Below, in pieces: positions 26,384 through 35,705 of a stretch of 64,000 bases of DNA. Each line of letters opens with the position of its first letter. The stretch's first letter is position 1. A program made the position numbers and the translations under genes. The stretch is from Phycisphaerales bacterium. Lineage in GTDB: Bacteria > Planctomycetota > Phycisphaerae > Phycisphaerales > UBA1924. Location: positions 62,001 to 126,000 of the forward strand of contig JAJDDN010000008.1 of the NCBI GenBank assembly GCA_029260295.1, written 5' to 3'. Below the pieces are notes generated by a model. That model did no database searches. It was given only the letters and a program-made list of their open reading frames with translations, and was not told where the DNA came from.

Positions 26384-28330
26384 GTGGTTATGGCGTCAAG
26401 CAAACTAGGGTCAAAGCTAATCGGATTGATGGTCATTTGTGTGATGCTGCCATTGGTCGGATGTCGCTCGCCACAATCATACCGGCAGGAAGCCGATGAA
26501 GTCTCGAGCTCAATTCTTGACGAAACATGGCAATCCGCGATGGGGCGTTCGGAGGATGGATTCACAATCGAGCCAGCCAGTGATTCTCTACGCCGTAGGC
26601 TCATGCTGGATCAGAATCTGCCCATGCGTGTGCCCGCCAGTGCAAGCTCAAGCGATGATCAACTGATCAAGCAATGGCCTGACGACAGATACTTTGATGA
26701 GCGCCCTGTGGTAGAGAACGCCAAGGTCATAGAGATCCCCAGGTTCACCCTTATAGAAGCACTCCAGATCGCGGCGACCAATAGCAGATCGTACCAATCT
26801 CAAAAAGAGGCCGTCTTTCAGACCGCGCTCCGGTTAGACCTAGAACGCAACGAGTTCCGAAACACTTGGCGTGGCGTTGCCGACACAATCCTGAGCTCAA
26901 ACCTGAGTGCCACCGGTGAAACCAACGGCATCCTCAATCAAGACTCGCTGAGCGTATCGAAAAAATTCAAAAACGGCTCCGAGTTCATGGGATTGCTGGC
27001 AGTGGATCTGGCCAAACTCCTGAGTGGGTCACGGGAAGGATCCACCGGGATCCGTCTTGAAACAAGCTTGTCGATCCCGCTGTTGAGAGGCTCAAGCCGG
27101 TTCATCGTGACCGAACCACTCACTCAAGCGCAGCGCGATGTGGTTTATTCGATTTACAACTTTGAGCGGTTCAAGCGGACATTTGCAGTAGGTATCGCCA
27201 GCGACTACCTCTCTGTTCTCCAGCAACTCGATCGCGTAGACAACTCCGTTGAAAACTATAAACGCGTGGTCGCATCAACCCGCCGGGCTCGAAGGCTGGC
27301 CGACGCGGGGCGACTCCCCGAGATCCAGGTTGACCAATCTGTTCAGGATGAACTCCGAGCGAGAAACTCATGGATCAGTGCTCTCCAAGCATCGGAACAA
27401 ACCCTTGATCGTTTTAAAATGGCGCTTGGGCTCCCGACTGATGCTCAGATCGAGCTCGATCCGGGCGAGTTTGATATCTTGCTCAACTCAGACCGGTACG
27501 CGAGGTATCTAGAGCCTCGTGAATCCATGGCCGATGAAGAGGTTCCACCCGCCGATGCCCCGGTTATTCTTGTGCCGCCATCAATCGAAGACGCTGGGCC
27601 CATGGAGATGCCCGAAGCCGATGCGGTTCTGATCGCACTCATGAACCGGCTTGATTTGCGGGTAGCGGTGGGGGAGATCGTTGATGCCCAGCGGGGTGTT
27701 GCCGTGGCGGCTGACAACCTGAGAGCTGATGTCACGCTCCTTGGCTCGGCATCGCTTGGCGAAAGCCGATCGTTGGGATCCGCCGGGTTTGATGATGCCC
27801 AGGTCCGAACCGATCATGGATTTTATTCGCTCTTGCTTGGGATTGATCTCCCGTTTGAGCGGACAGCAGAACGCAACAGCTACCGGAATGCATTGATCGG
27901 CTATGAGCAGATGGTCCGCCGGTTCCAGGAAGCAGAGGATTCGGTCAAGTTTGATGTCCGCAGCGTGCTCCGAACACTGCTCGAGTCCAGAGAAACGATC
28001 AAGATTCAGGCGGAATCTGTGCGTGTTGCTCAGAGGCGTGTTGATTCGACAGATCTCTTTTTGCAAGCCGGTCGTGCAGAGATTCGGGATCTACTCGAAG
28101 CACAGAACGCGCTCAACTCCGCGCAAGACGCCTTGACTGATGCGGTGGTGAACTACCGCATCGGTGAGCTTGAACTCCAGAGAGATCTGGGAGTCCTTGA
28201 AGTCAGCAGCGCCGGGCTGTGGACCGAGTTTGATCCCAATGATTATGACATCGAAGAAATCACCGCTGTCCTCCAAAGCATGCGGCCAAGCGACAGCAAC
28301 CAACCAAATACCGACGCCACTAAGAACTGA
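26384..28330 (+). CDS. TolC-family outer-membrane efflux lipoprotein
   Basis: 648-residue outer-membrane factor, longer than a typical TolC (about 450-490) owing to an N-terminal extension and an acidic Pro-rich insert (MADEEVPPADAPVILVPPSI). Signal with lipobox LVGC follows SKLIGLMVICVMLPLVGC. The two OEP halves are visible: LIEALQIAATNSRSYQSQKE, then SGSREGSTGIRLETSLSIPL in the first, and LRADVTLLGSASLGESRS plus SLLLGIDLPFERTAERNSYR in the second; AGRAEIRDLLEAQNALNSAQ is the conserved late helix. GTG 26384 has GGAG seven bases upstream; ATG 26390 is the alternative. It leads a four-gene export operon and would form the outer-membrane exit duct. Confidence 0.87.
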   Translation: MVMASSKLGSKLIGLMVICVMLPLVGCRSPQSYRQEADEVSSSILDETWQSAMGRSEDGFTIEPASDSLRRRLMLDQNLPMRVPASASSSDDQLIKQWPDDRYFDERPVVENAKVIEIPRFTLIEALQIAATNSRSYQSQKEAVFQTALRLDLERNEFRNTWRGVADTILSSNLSATGETNGILNQDSLSVSKKFKNGSEFMGLLAVDLAKLLSGSREGSTGIRLETSLSIPLLRGSSRFIVTEPLTQAQRDVVYSIYNFERFKRTFAVGIASDYLSVLQQLDRVDNSVENYKRVVASTRRARRLADAGRLPEIQVDQSVQDELRARNSWISALQASEQTLDRFKMALGLPTDAQIELDPGEFDILLNSDRYARYLEPRESMADEEVPPADAPVILVPPSIEDAGPMEMPEADAVLIALMNRLDLRVAVGEIVDAQRGVAVAADNLRADVTLLGSASLGESRSLGSAGFDDAQVRTDHGFYSLLLGIDLPFERTAERNSYRNALIGYEQMVRRFQEAEDSVKFDVRSVLRTLLESRETIKIQAESVRVAQRRVDSTDLFLQAGRAEIRDLLEAQNALNSAQDALTDAVVNYRIGELELQRDLGVLEVSSAGLWTEFDPNDYDIEEITAVLQSMRPSDSNQPNTDATKN

Positions 28331-28339
28331 GGCTTGAGA

Positions 28340-29923
28340 ATGAACCGAATCACAAAGAACCTGATAATCCTGAGTGTCATACTGGTCGTTGTCATTGCCG
28401 CTGTGGCTTTGATTGTGATCAAAGGAGGTCAAGGATCGTCCAGTATTGATGCGGGCTCCGCATTTACCGTTGAGCGAGGGTTGCTAGAGATCAATCTCAC
28501 CGAGACTGGGACGATCAAATCACGCGATCAGTTCGTAGTCAAAAGTGAGGTTGAGGGGCGGACATCGATTATCTATGTCATCGACGAAGGGGTGCAGGTC
28601 AAAGAGGGCGAGCTGCTGATCGAGCTCGATTCAAGCGGTCTCCAAGACCGGCTTGTGGATCAGCAGATCAAAGTCGAAAATACGGATGCTGACTTTGTTT
28701 CCGCGAAAGAAAACCTCGAAGTTGTCAAGATCCAATCGCAAAGCAACATCGCCAAGGCATCGTTGGAAAACCAGTTTGCCCAAGAAGATAAAGTCAAATA
28801 TTTAGAGGGTGAATGGCCAAAGACCCTCATGGAATCTGAAACAGATCTCACACTGGCTCGGGAAGACTCTCGCCGGGCAACTGATGAGTTTGATTGGTCG
28901 AAAAAACTGTACAACGAAAAATACCTCTCTGAAACCGAATACCGCGCAGACGAGCTCGCGCTCAAGCGTGCAGAGCTTCAGGTCGCGCTGGCGAGCGAGA
29001 AGCTGAACTTACTCAAAGAGTTCACACACACTCGGAAGCAGACCGAGCTCGATGCGGATATCGCACAAAAAAGTCTCGCTCTCGAGCGGGTCAACCGTGA
29101 ATCGTCGAGCGATCTGGCCCAAGCCCAGGCCCGCTTGCGTGCACGCGAGGCGGAGCTCAATCGTCAGAAGAGCAAGCTCGAGAAAATCGAAGATCAGATT
29201 TTCAAGACCAAAATGTATGCTCCCGCAGATGGGATGGTCGTGTACGCGACAAGCTCAGAGTTCAGCTGGCGTGGCGATACCCAGCCGCTTGATGAGGGCC
29301 AAGAAGTCCGCGAACGCCAAGAGTTGATCCATTTACCAACCGCGGATTCGATGATGGTTGTGATCCGTGTGCACGAATCCGCACTCGGGAAGGTGCAACT
29401 CGGCCAAGATGTACAAATCGTTATCGATGCCCTTCCAGATTCAACCTATACCGGCAAGGTTACCAAAATTGCCCCTCTCCCTGACGCGGCATCGGTTTTC
29501 ATGAACCCGGATCTCAAGGTGTACAACACCCAGATCATGATCGATGGTGTATTCGCCAAAATCCGTACAGGCATGAGCTGCAAAGCAACGATTCTTGTAG
29601 ACGAGTACGAGGATGCCTATTCGGTGCCCTTGCAGGCGGTTGTGGGCCGAGGCGGGCAAACCGTTGTGTATGTTATCGAAGACAACCAAGCTGTCGCTCG
29701 TCCGGTTGAAACCGGCCTCGACAACAGCGCCATGGTTCACATCCTCAGCGGGCTCAGCGATGGCGAGCTGGTGCTGCTGACTCCGCCGCTTGGTGGAGAC
29801 ATGACAAATGGCTCCAGACCTGATTCCCGATCAGCAAGAGGCCCGCGCGCACCATCTTCAAACCAAAAAACACAAGCCTCGAGGTCGCCGGGTTCGGGTA
29901 TGCCATCAGGGAAGCGTCCCTAA
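28340..29923 (+). CDS. HlyD/MacA-type periplasmic adaptor
   Basis: 527 residues: N-terminal membrane anchor (LIILSVILVVVIAAVALIVI), lipoyl halves flanking a long coiled-coil hairpin (roughly residues 95-285, rich in Glu/Lys/Ala, including QQIKVENTDADFVSAKENLE and ARLRAREAELNRQKSKLEKI), then KTKMYAPADGMVVYATSS, and beta-barrel segments ending in ELVLLTPPLGGDM. The last 40 residues are a disordered Ser/Arg/Pro/Gly tail (SRSARGPRAPSSNQKTQ) unusual for the family. ATG 28340 has TGAGG seven bases upstream; a TTG two codons earlier is also open. It bridges the TolC-like duct and the MacB-type transporter downstream. Confidence 0.88.
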   Translation: MNRITKNLIILSVILVVVIAAVALIVIKGGQGSSSIDAGSAFTVERGLLEINLTETGTIKSRDQFVVKSEVEGRTSIIYVIDEGVQVKEGELLIELDSSGLQDRLVDQQIKVENTDADFVSAKENLEVVKIQSQSNIAKASLENQFAQEDKVKYLEGEWPKTLMESETDLTLAREDSRRATDEFDWSKKLYNEKYLSETEYRADELALKRAELQVALASEKLNLLKEFTHTRKQTELDADIAQKSLALERVNRESSSDLAQAQARLRAREAELNRQKSKLEKIEDQIFKTKMYAPADGMVVYATSSEFSWRGDTQPLDEGQEVRERQELIHLPTADSMMVVIRVHESALGKVQLGQDVQIVIDALPDSTYTGKVTKIAPLPDAASVFMNPDLKVYNTQIMIDGVFAKIRTGMSCKATILVDEYEDAYSVPLQAVVGRGGQTVVYVIEDNQAVARPVETGLDNSAMVHILSGLSDGELVLLTPPLGGDMTNGSRPDSRSARGPRAPSSNQKTQASRSPGSGMPSGKRP

Positions 29924-29934
29924 GTGAACCGATC

Positions 29935-30672
29935 ATGACCGAAGCAGCCGCACAGAATCCCGATTCGAATCATGTCATTGAACTCCACGAGGTCTGGAAG
30001 ACCTATCGCATGGGGAGCCAGGATGTTCACGCGCTGGCGGGGGTATCGCTCACTATCGAGCGTGGTAGTTTCTGGGCAATATCCGGCGCCAGCGGCTCTG
30101 GAAAGAGCACCATGCTCAACCTGCTCGGGTGTCTGGATCGGCCAACCCAGGGCAGGTACGCCCTTGAAGGGCAAGACATCGCCTTGACCAGCGATGACGA
30201 ACTCTCAGATCTTCGATTGAAACACCTGGGTTTCGTTTTTCAAAGTTTCAATCTGATCCCGCAGCTGACTGTTCAAGAGAACATCGAGCTCCCGTTGTTT
30301 TATCAGGGGGTTGATTCCGCCATCGCCGCCAAAAGGGCTCAGGCAATCGCCGAGCGTGTCGGGCTCTCAGACCGACTCGGCCACCGCCCGACGGAACTCT
30401 CAGGCGGCCAGCAGCAACGCGTAGCCATCGCTCGGGCGCTCTCAAACAACCCTTCTGTGCTCCTGGCCGATGAACCTACAGGGAACCTGGATACGGCAAC
30501 CGGCGATTCGATCATGGAACTGCTCACCGAACTTCACGAGCAGGGCAAGACCATCATGATGGTGACTCATGAGCCCGAGATCGCGGATTATGCCCAGTTC
30601 CAGTTGGTGATGCGTGACGGAAAGATTGAATCGATCACAGAGAATCCGCGATTCGCAATGGCAGGTGCATAG
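29935..30672 (+). CDS. ABC transporter ATPase (MacB/LolD type)
   Basis: 245-residue cytoplasmic ATPase with Walker [12 protein letters not shown]-loop [20 protein letters not shown], signature [15 protein letters not shown], Walker [13 protein letters not shown] and the switch His in [10 protein letters not shown]. The close match to LolD/MacB ATPases and the MacB-type permease 2 bp downstream mark it as part of a mechanotransmission exporter working with the adaptor and TolC-like protein upstream. The cargo (peptide, lipid or small molecule) is unknown. Confidence 0.93.
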   Translation: MTEAAAQNPDSNHVIELHEVWKTYRMGSQDVHALAGVSLTIERGSFWAISGASGSGKSTMLNLLGCLDRPTQGRYALEGQDIALTSDDELSDLRLKHLGFVFQSFNLIPQLTVQENIELPLFYQGVDSAIAAKRAQAIAERVGLSDRLGHRPTELSGGQQQRVAIARALSNNPSVLLADEPTGNLDTATGDSIMELLTELHEQGKTIMMVTHEPEIADYAQFQLVMRDGKIESITENPRFAMAGA

Positions 30673-30674
30673 TC

Positions 30675-31943
30675 ATGATGAGTTCGCGATTCATCCGAAA
30701 TGTTCGCCTTGGGATCAAGACCCTGCTTCTGCACAAGATGCGTTCAATCCTCACGATGCTCGGGATGGTCTTCGGTGTTGGCGCGGTGATCGCGATGCTC
30801 GCGGTGGGCGAAGGAGCGAGCAAACAAGCACTCGATCAGATCCGCCGACTCGGCAGCCAGAATATTATCATCAACTCCCAAAAACCGATCGGGCAGGCAG
30901 CGTCGGGCTCAATGCAGGTCCGGATGAATATCTACGGCTTGCTGTACGATGATCTCGCAAGAATAGAACAAAGCTTCAGCACCATCGAACGAACCGTCCC
31001 GGCCAAGCTGATTCGAGGCCAAGGACGCGTTGGAGGACGGACACTCGAACTCAGGCTCGTCGGGACTACGCCAAACTGGTTCGAGCTTGTGTCGCGAGAA
31101 CTTCTCACAGGTCGAGTGATGACAGAACTCGATGTAGAAAGTACCGCCAGCGTTGTTGTGCTCACAGAGCACGGCGCGAGAAAGCTGCTCGTGGGTAAAA
31201 CCACAATCGGATCAAAGGTGCTCATCAACCAGGGCTACTTCACGGTCATTGGTGTGATCAAATCCGAGAGCACCCAGTCTGGCACCATGCAGACACCAGA
31301 TCAGGAGATCGATGCGTACATCCCGCTCAATGTGGCGATTGAGCGTTTCGGGGATTTGGCCGTCACGCGATCATCGGGTTCAAGGTCACGCGAACTGGTC
31401 GAACTCCATCAGTTGATTGTTCAGGTTGATTCAATCGAGAATGTCGAATCCACCGCCGCGGGGATCGAACGGATGCTCTCGATGTTCCACCCGAAGGGTG
31501 ACTACCGGATGAGCGTTCCTCTGGCATTGCTGCGGCAGGCCGAGGCAACCCAGCGGACATTTAACATCGTACTCGGCTCGATCGCCGGAATATCCCTGCT
31601 GATCGGTGGCATCGGCATCATGAACATCATGCTCGCATCGGTCACCGAGCGGACCAGAGAGATCGGGGTCCGCAGGGCTATCGGCGCACGCCGGAAGCAG
31701 ATCATCGGCCAGTTCCTGATCGAAACCGTCGTCCTCTCAGTCACTGGTGGTTTCATCGGGATCGGGATCGGAATCCTGATCCCATGGCTCATCACAATGT
31801 TCGCCGATATGCCGACAGTTGTAACGCTCTGGAGCGTCCTGCTCTCGGTGGTCATCAGTATCGGTGTGGGTGTCATCTTCGGGATGTACCCGGCGATGCG
31901 GGCAGCGAACCTCGATCCAATCGTCGCACTCCGCCACGAATGA
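30675..31943 (+). CDS. MacB/FtsX-type ABC transporter permease
   Basis: 422 residues with the MacB topology: one helix at the N-terminus (SILTMLGMVFGVGAVIAMLAV), a large periplasmic domain (about 60-290; HKMRSILTMLGMVFGVGAVI precedes GSQNIIINSQKP), then three helices (FNIVLGSIAGISLLIGGIGI, FLIETVVLSVTGGFIGIGIG, VLLSVVISIGVGVIFGMYPA). The conserved cytoplasmic motif SVTERTREIGVRRAIGARR that contacts the ATPase is intact. It ends PIVALRHE as the family does. ATPase and permease are separate genes here, unlike Escherichia coli MacB where they are fused. Last gene of the export operon; converges on batE with a 41 bp gap. Confidence 0.92.
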   Translation: MMSSRFIRNVRLGIKTLLLHKMRSILTMLGMVFGVGAVIAMLAVGEGASKQALDQIRRLGSQNIIINSQKPIGQAASGSMQVRMNIYGLLYDDLARIEQSFSTIERTVPAKLIRGQGRVGGRTLELRLVGTTPNWFELVSRELLTGRVMTELDVESTASVVVLTEHGARKLLVGKTTIGSKVLINQGYFTVIGVIKSESTQSGTMQTPDQEIDAYIPLNVAIERFGDLAVTRSSGSRSRELVELHQLIVQVDSIENVESTAAGIERMLSMFHPKGDYRMSVPLALLRQAEATQRTFNIVLGSIAGISLLIGGIGIMNIMLASVTERTREIGVRRAIGARRKQIIGQFLIETVVLSVTGGFIGIGIGILIPWLITMFADMPTVVTLWSVLLSVVISIGVGVIFGMYPAMRAANLDPIVALRHE

Positions 31944-31984
31944 GCTCTATCGGGGTTGCGAACTTGTCTGTGATACTTGATTGA

Positions 31985-32806
31985 CTACTGGCGAACCATT
32001 TCAACCGAGTGATCGAGTATCCACCCCTCCTGGGCATTGTTGAGCCGGACCTGCACCCAGCTTTCGCGTGTATCGAGTACGACCCCCTCGGTACCGATTC
32101 CAAGAGCACCGTCATACACCTCCTGATACACCCGTGTCCCGGGCCCGGAGTACAACCCCGTGCCGGGTAATACGACCACCAGTCTCTGGTCATGGTCCGT
32201 TGTCCATTGATTCAACCCAAGCAATCCAAAGCCGATCAATGCGAATGCCATGAGTCCAACCGGTATCTTGCGGGGTACTCGGGTGCCAAATCCCGCGGCC
32301 CTCGCGGTCCATAGTGCCGATGAGAGACCAAGCATCACAACGACCACAATCCATAATGTCCAGGGATCGATCACCCTCTGCCACGAGAGCAACGCCAACT
32401 GGATTCCAAGCCGCTTTCCTTTGCTTGGAACCGTCGGCTCAACAAACGAGCGGGCGTGGGCCAGGTTCTGCCTCAGTTCCTGATGGTTCGGATCAATCAG
32501 CAGCCCTCGGTTGTAATGGAGAATCGCTCGGCCAAGATCGCTGTTGATGAAATAAGCGTTCCCCAAGGTCAGGTGGCCCGCTGCGGTTTCAATCTCATCT
32601 CTATCGAGCACAAAGGCGAGAACAGCCGCGGCCTGGGTCACTTTGGAATCCCCGCCGAGCCCCGATGTCTGCTGAATGGCATTGTCGAGTTGCTCAATAG
32701 CCTCTTCAAGCGATAGTGATTGGTTCACTGAGATCTGAGCCTGGCAAGGCATCCATGCGAGTATCAAACTCAATACGATAAAGATCAAACGGATTCGAGT
32801 GCTCAT
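31985..32806 (-). CDS. batE: BatE-like TPR/SH3 membrane protein
   Basis: 273 residues: signal peptide (LIFIVLSLILAWMPCQA), a TPR region (AAGHLTLGNAYFINSDLGRA, ILHYNRGLLIDPNHQELRQN), two membrane helices (about 143-160 and 177-194) and a C-terminal bacterial SH3-like domain (VVVLPGTGLYSGPGTRVYQE ... ESWVQVRLNNAQEGWI). This layout is that of BatE, the last member of Bat operons in Bacteroidetes and planctomycetes. Start overlaps the batD stop (ATGA) behind GGAGG. Bat proteins are linked to aerotolerance and envelope stress in the original Bacteroides work; their mechanism is unresolved. Confidence 0.8.
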   Translation of the reverse strand: MSTRIRLIFIVLSLILAWMPCQAQISVNQSLSLEEAIEQLDNAIQQTSGLGGDSKVTQAAAVLAFVLDRDEIETAAGHLTLGNAYFINSDLGRAILHYNRGLLIDPNHQELRQNLAHARSFVEPTVPSKGKRLGIQLALLSWQRVIDPWTLWIVVVVMLGLSSALWTARAAGFGTRVPRKIPVGLMAFALIGFGLLGLNQWTTDHDQRLVVVLPGTGLYSGPGTRVYQEVYDGALGIGTEGVVLDTRESWVQVRLNNAQEGWILDHSVEMVRQ

Positions 32807-34596
32807 CGCTGCGCCCTCCTCTTGCTTTGGTGTGATCCATGGAGCCGGATATCTCGTCTCATCGCGCGGAGCAAAGATTCATCAGTACGCCCGCCCGGCA
32901 TGGAACCGAACTGCATACTCTCAGATTCGGCGAGTACCGATGCGGATCGAGTGACGACATCATCTGACACATCAAGATGCTTGAGATCGGCACCGGTCAA
33001 CGATTCGGGTTCGATTTCAAGAATGGCCCCGCCATAAACCCGGATCGCCCCGACATCATCGCCACGGCTATGAAGTCGCTTGGCTTGCTTCCAGGCGCGT
33101 TCGATCGCAGCGGCCCGAGGATCGTTCTTGTGAGAGATTCCCCGAGCGGTCCAGCCCAGTAAAGGTACACCGCAGATGCATGCGATCCCAACAATCCAGC
33201 CGGGCTTACTAAGCGTCTTCCATAGGGAAAACTCTTGTGTTGATGAGCGGATACCATCGGCGTCAGGATGCGCCCAGAGTTGCGATGGGCTTTGGGCAAG
33301 TTCGGCCCGCTCAGTATCGCCTTCTAGGTTTCTCTCAAATCCGGAGGTCACCGCATCAGACAGTGTCACCGTCCGAACCGACCGGACATCGAGAGCGATC
33401 GCTTCTGATTCAAACACCTCGAACTCACCCGTCTCAGGATTAAACGCGGGGAGTCTGATCGCGGGTATTTCAGTAATTGAGTCATTGGTAGCGCGGATGG
33501 TGGTGGTAAACAGCCTCTCTCCGCTCCGGCGTCGTTCGACTTCCCGCCATCCATCTGGTGAGACTCTGAACCCATCGGCTTCGAGTGATTGCACACCCAA
33601 GGTGCTTTCAAGCCCGACCATTGGGTCCGGACCGGATACAAGCAAACGAAACTCGATCGGATCTCCAACATTGACCTGGCTATTGGACGCATCTGTTTGG
33701 GCTTGATACGATCCGATCAATCCTCGGTAGCCATCGGGCTTCCCATCGGTGGGGACTCCTATGACATGAATCGATTCAACATCGGATTCAGCATACATTC
33801 TCGATGCCCGGGCAAAGTCGTCTTGCCGAGTGAAGACAACTCGAACGGGCCCAAAGTCGAATCTTCCTGATAGAGTTGGGGTCAGCATCAGATCAAACCT
33901 CAGGCGTGTCATCGGCTGTCCTTTATAGATCCCCCGGTCGGAGTAGGCCGAGAACTGTTGCCCGAAGAGTTTGAGCGGGTGTTCTTGCCCCGACATGCCC
34001 TGCGGGCTCGCGGGCGTGACATGGATCGATTCGGGGAACTGTGATGTATCAAAGCTGAGTGATTGTGTAGAACTTGACACCCACCATGTCACCTCAACGA
34101 CGGCCGATTCACCTGCGTAAATAGATCTACTTGGTAGTTTGAGTTCAATGATGTCGTTCTGTGCAAACTCAGGCAGCAGAGCGGTCATCGTGACCGGGTT
34201 TGATGTAAACCGATTGGAACCCTGCTTGAGAGATGCAGAAGGAATGGAAATAGCTCCATCTTTCACGACAGTCAATAAATATTGATGCTTGAAGTATGAG
34301 TCGGTGAATGTTCGTTGCTGACCGTTGACGGATCGCATTGTGGTAAATTTTTGCGAGCTCGCCCCATGATATTCCGCAACAACCCCTTCAGGGAACTCAA
34401 CACTCGGAGGCGTCCCATCGCTAGCGCCTCTGACCAGCACCTGGTAGGTGACGGAATCCCCGATATACACCCGCGCCCGCGAGAGCTCGGCTTCAAGAGT
34501 GACTTCACTGTTCTGACCGCTGGCACCTGAGCACAGGAGAAATCCGAGCAGCCCAAAGATGTACCAGAGTTTAGGTTTATAGCTGTTCATATTCAT
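32803..34596 (-). CDS. batD: BatD-like oxygen-tolerance protein
   Basis: 597 residues, signal peptide (LWYIFGLLGFLLCSGASG), then repeated immunoglobulin-like beta domains beginning VTLEAELSRARVYIGDSVTY, the characteristic BatD opening. Later come SRSIYAGESAVVEVTWWVSS and VNVGDPIEFRLLVSGPDPM. One transmembrane helix (GWIVGIACICGVPLLGWTA) precedes a cytoplasmic tail with ERAWKQAKRLHSRGDDVGAI. ATG 34596 shares a base with the batC stop (TAATG) and has AGGAGG seven bases upstream; the frame extends two codons further to a TTG. Neighbouring VWA proteins BatA and BatB are its probable partners in the membrane. Confidence 0.85.
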   Translation of the reverse strand: MNMNSYKPKLWYIFGLLGFLLCSGASGQNSEVTLEAELSRARVYIGDSVTYQVLVRGASDGTPPSVEFPEGVVAEYHGASSQKFTTMRSVNGQQRTFTDSYFKHQYLLTVVKDGAISIPSASLKQGSNRFTSNPVTMTALLPEFAQNDIIELKLPSRSIYAGESAVVEVTWWVSSSTQSLSFDTSQFPESIHVTPASPQGMSGQEHPLKLFGQQFSAYSDRGIYKGQPMTRLRFDLMLTPTLSGRFDFGPVRVVFTRQDDFARASRMYAESDVESIHVIGVPTDGKPDGYRGLIGSYQAQTDASNSQVNVGDPIEFRLLVSGPDPMVGLESTLGVQSLEADGFRVSPDGWREVERRRSGERLFTTTIRATNDSITEIPAIRLPAFNPETGEFEVFESEAIALDVRSVRTVTLSDAVTSGFERNLEGDTERAELAQSPSQLWAHPDADGIRSSTQEFSLWKTLSKPGWIVGIACICGVPLLGWTARGISHKNDPRAAAIERAWKQAKRLHSRGDDVGAIRVYGGAILEIEPESLTGADLKHLDVSDDVVTRSASVLAESESMQFGSMPGGRTDESLLRAMRRDIRLHGSHQSKRRAQR

Positions 34597-35705
34597 TACC
34601 AATCCTCCTCGACCTTCACAGGCCGCCCCGTTGCCCGGTACGCCTGCCGGCGTTCTCGTTCGCGTCTTTCCTTATCAAGAAGCTGCTGGGCAACCTCATC
34701 AATCTCAGGCTCCTCGCCCTCGCCGGGTTGATCCTGCGGCTGCCCCCGCTGTCCATCTTGCTGTTCCGATTCCTGCTCTTTTTGTGATTCACGCACACGC
34801 TCGGCGGCCCGGTCCAGTGCGTCGGCTGCCTCTTGCTGCTTCTGAGCGGCTGTCTCGTTGTCCCCATTGTCGAGTGCCTCCTGCGCATCTTGCTGAGCCT
34901 GCATCGCTTCATTCAGATCGTCCATCATCTCTTGATCAGCCCCCGACTCTTCCATCTGATCCTTCGCCTTTTCGGTTTCGTCATTTAGCTCTTCTTGCTC
35001 ATTACTCCGCTCTTGCTGCTCGCTCTGTTGTTGATTCTGAGGTGCAGATTCGCTCTCTTGCGCCTGCTCACGCTGCTGGTCTGCAAGATCTTGCAGTTCC
35101 TCAGCCATGTCCCCCGGCTCGCCCTCGCCGCCCTCTCCCCCTTCGCCCTTCTCGCCGTCCTCGCCCTCTTGCTGTTCCTCAGATTCCTGCTGCTCCTCGA
35201 TCTGATCTTTCATGTTCTGAAGCTCTTGAATCCGCCTGCGGATGCGTTCGACATTCCGTTTGGATTCAATATGCCCCGGGTCGGCCCGCGACGCATCAAG
35301 AAACGCCCGTTCTACCCCGCCCAGTGATTCGATCATCTCTCCAATTTTCTCCGGGTCCATCATCAGCTGTCCGCTCGAATCGATTCCGCCGTTGAGCGCA
35401 TGGCCAAGATTGAACATCGCATCCCGACGCTGCTGGGCGTTTGTTGCGTACCGCCCCGCCAGCCGGAACGCCTCCCCAGCCCCCCCTAAATCTTCGGCTC
35501 CCATCAACAGCACCCCGCGATTAAACGCCGCGATGTTCCGCTCGCGATCAACAACAGACTGCTCCACAACCTCGTTATACAGCTCGATCGCGTGCACCGG
35601 GTCAGTCCGCTGCACATTGATCGCCATCTCAAGATTCAAGCTCGGCTGCGATTCTTGAGCAGCCGCAAATCCAACGCACACCAAGAGCACCAGGAACAAT
35701 TTCAT
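34596..35705 (-). CDS. batC: BatC-like TPR protein with Glu/Gln-rich tail
   Basis: 369 residues: signal peptide (MKLFLVLLVCVGFAAA), TPR-type helices (DPVHAIELYNEVVEQSVVDR, RNIAAFNRGVLLMGAEDLGG, RRDAMFNLGHALNGG), then from about residue 165 a long low-complexity region dominated by Glu, Gln, Gly and Asp (EEQQESEEQQEGEDGEKGEG) continuing to residue 345, with a coiled-coil-like middle (QRERSNEQEELNDETEKAKD-like register). The tail ends RRQAYRATGRPVKVEEDW. Position between BatB and BatD identifies it. TAATG overlaps at both ends show tight translational coupling. The repeat tail is probably disordered and may tether partners. Confidence 0.78.
   Translation of the reverse strand: MKLFLVLLVCVGFAAAQESQPSLNLEMAINVQRTDPVHAIELYNEVVEQSVVDRERNIAAFNRGVLLMGAEDLGGAGEAFRLAGRYATNAQQRRDAMFNLGHALNGGIDSSGQLMMDPEKIGEMIESLGGVERAFLDASRADPGHIESKRNVERIRRRIQELQNMKDQIEEQQESEEQQEGEDGEKGEGGEGGEGEPGDMAEELQDLADQQREQAQESESAPQNQQQSEQQERSNEQEELNDETEKAKDQMEESGADQEMMDDLNEAMQAQQDAQEALDNGDNETAAQKQQEAADALDRAAERVRESQKEQESEQQDGQRGQPQDQPGEGEEPEIDEVAQQLLDKERRERERRQAYRATGRPVKVEEDW

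Noticed and set aside
34996-35220. Minisatellite or CRISPR-like repeat in batC
   Set aside because: The repetitiveness is codon-level Glu/Gln/Gly bias in a reading frame, with no fixed repeat unit or spacer structure.
34631-35395. 254-codon plus-strand frame opposite batC
   Set aside because: It is a shadow of the low-complexity Glu/Gln region; the Pro/Leu/Arg bias mirrors that composition.
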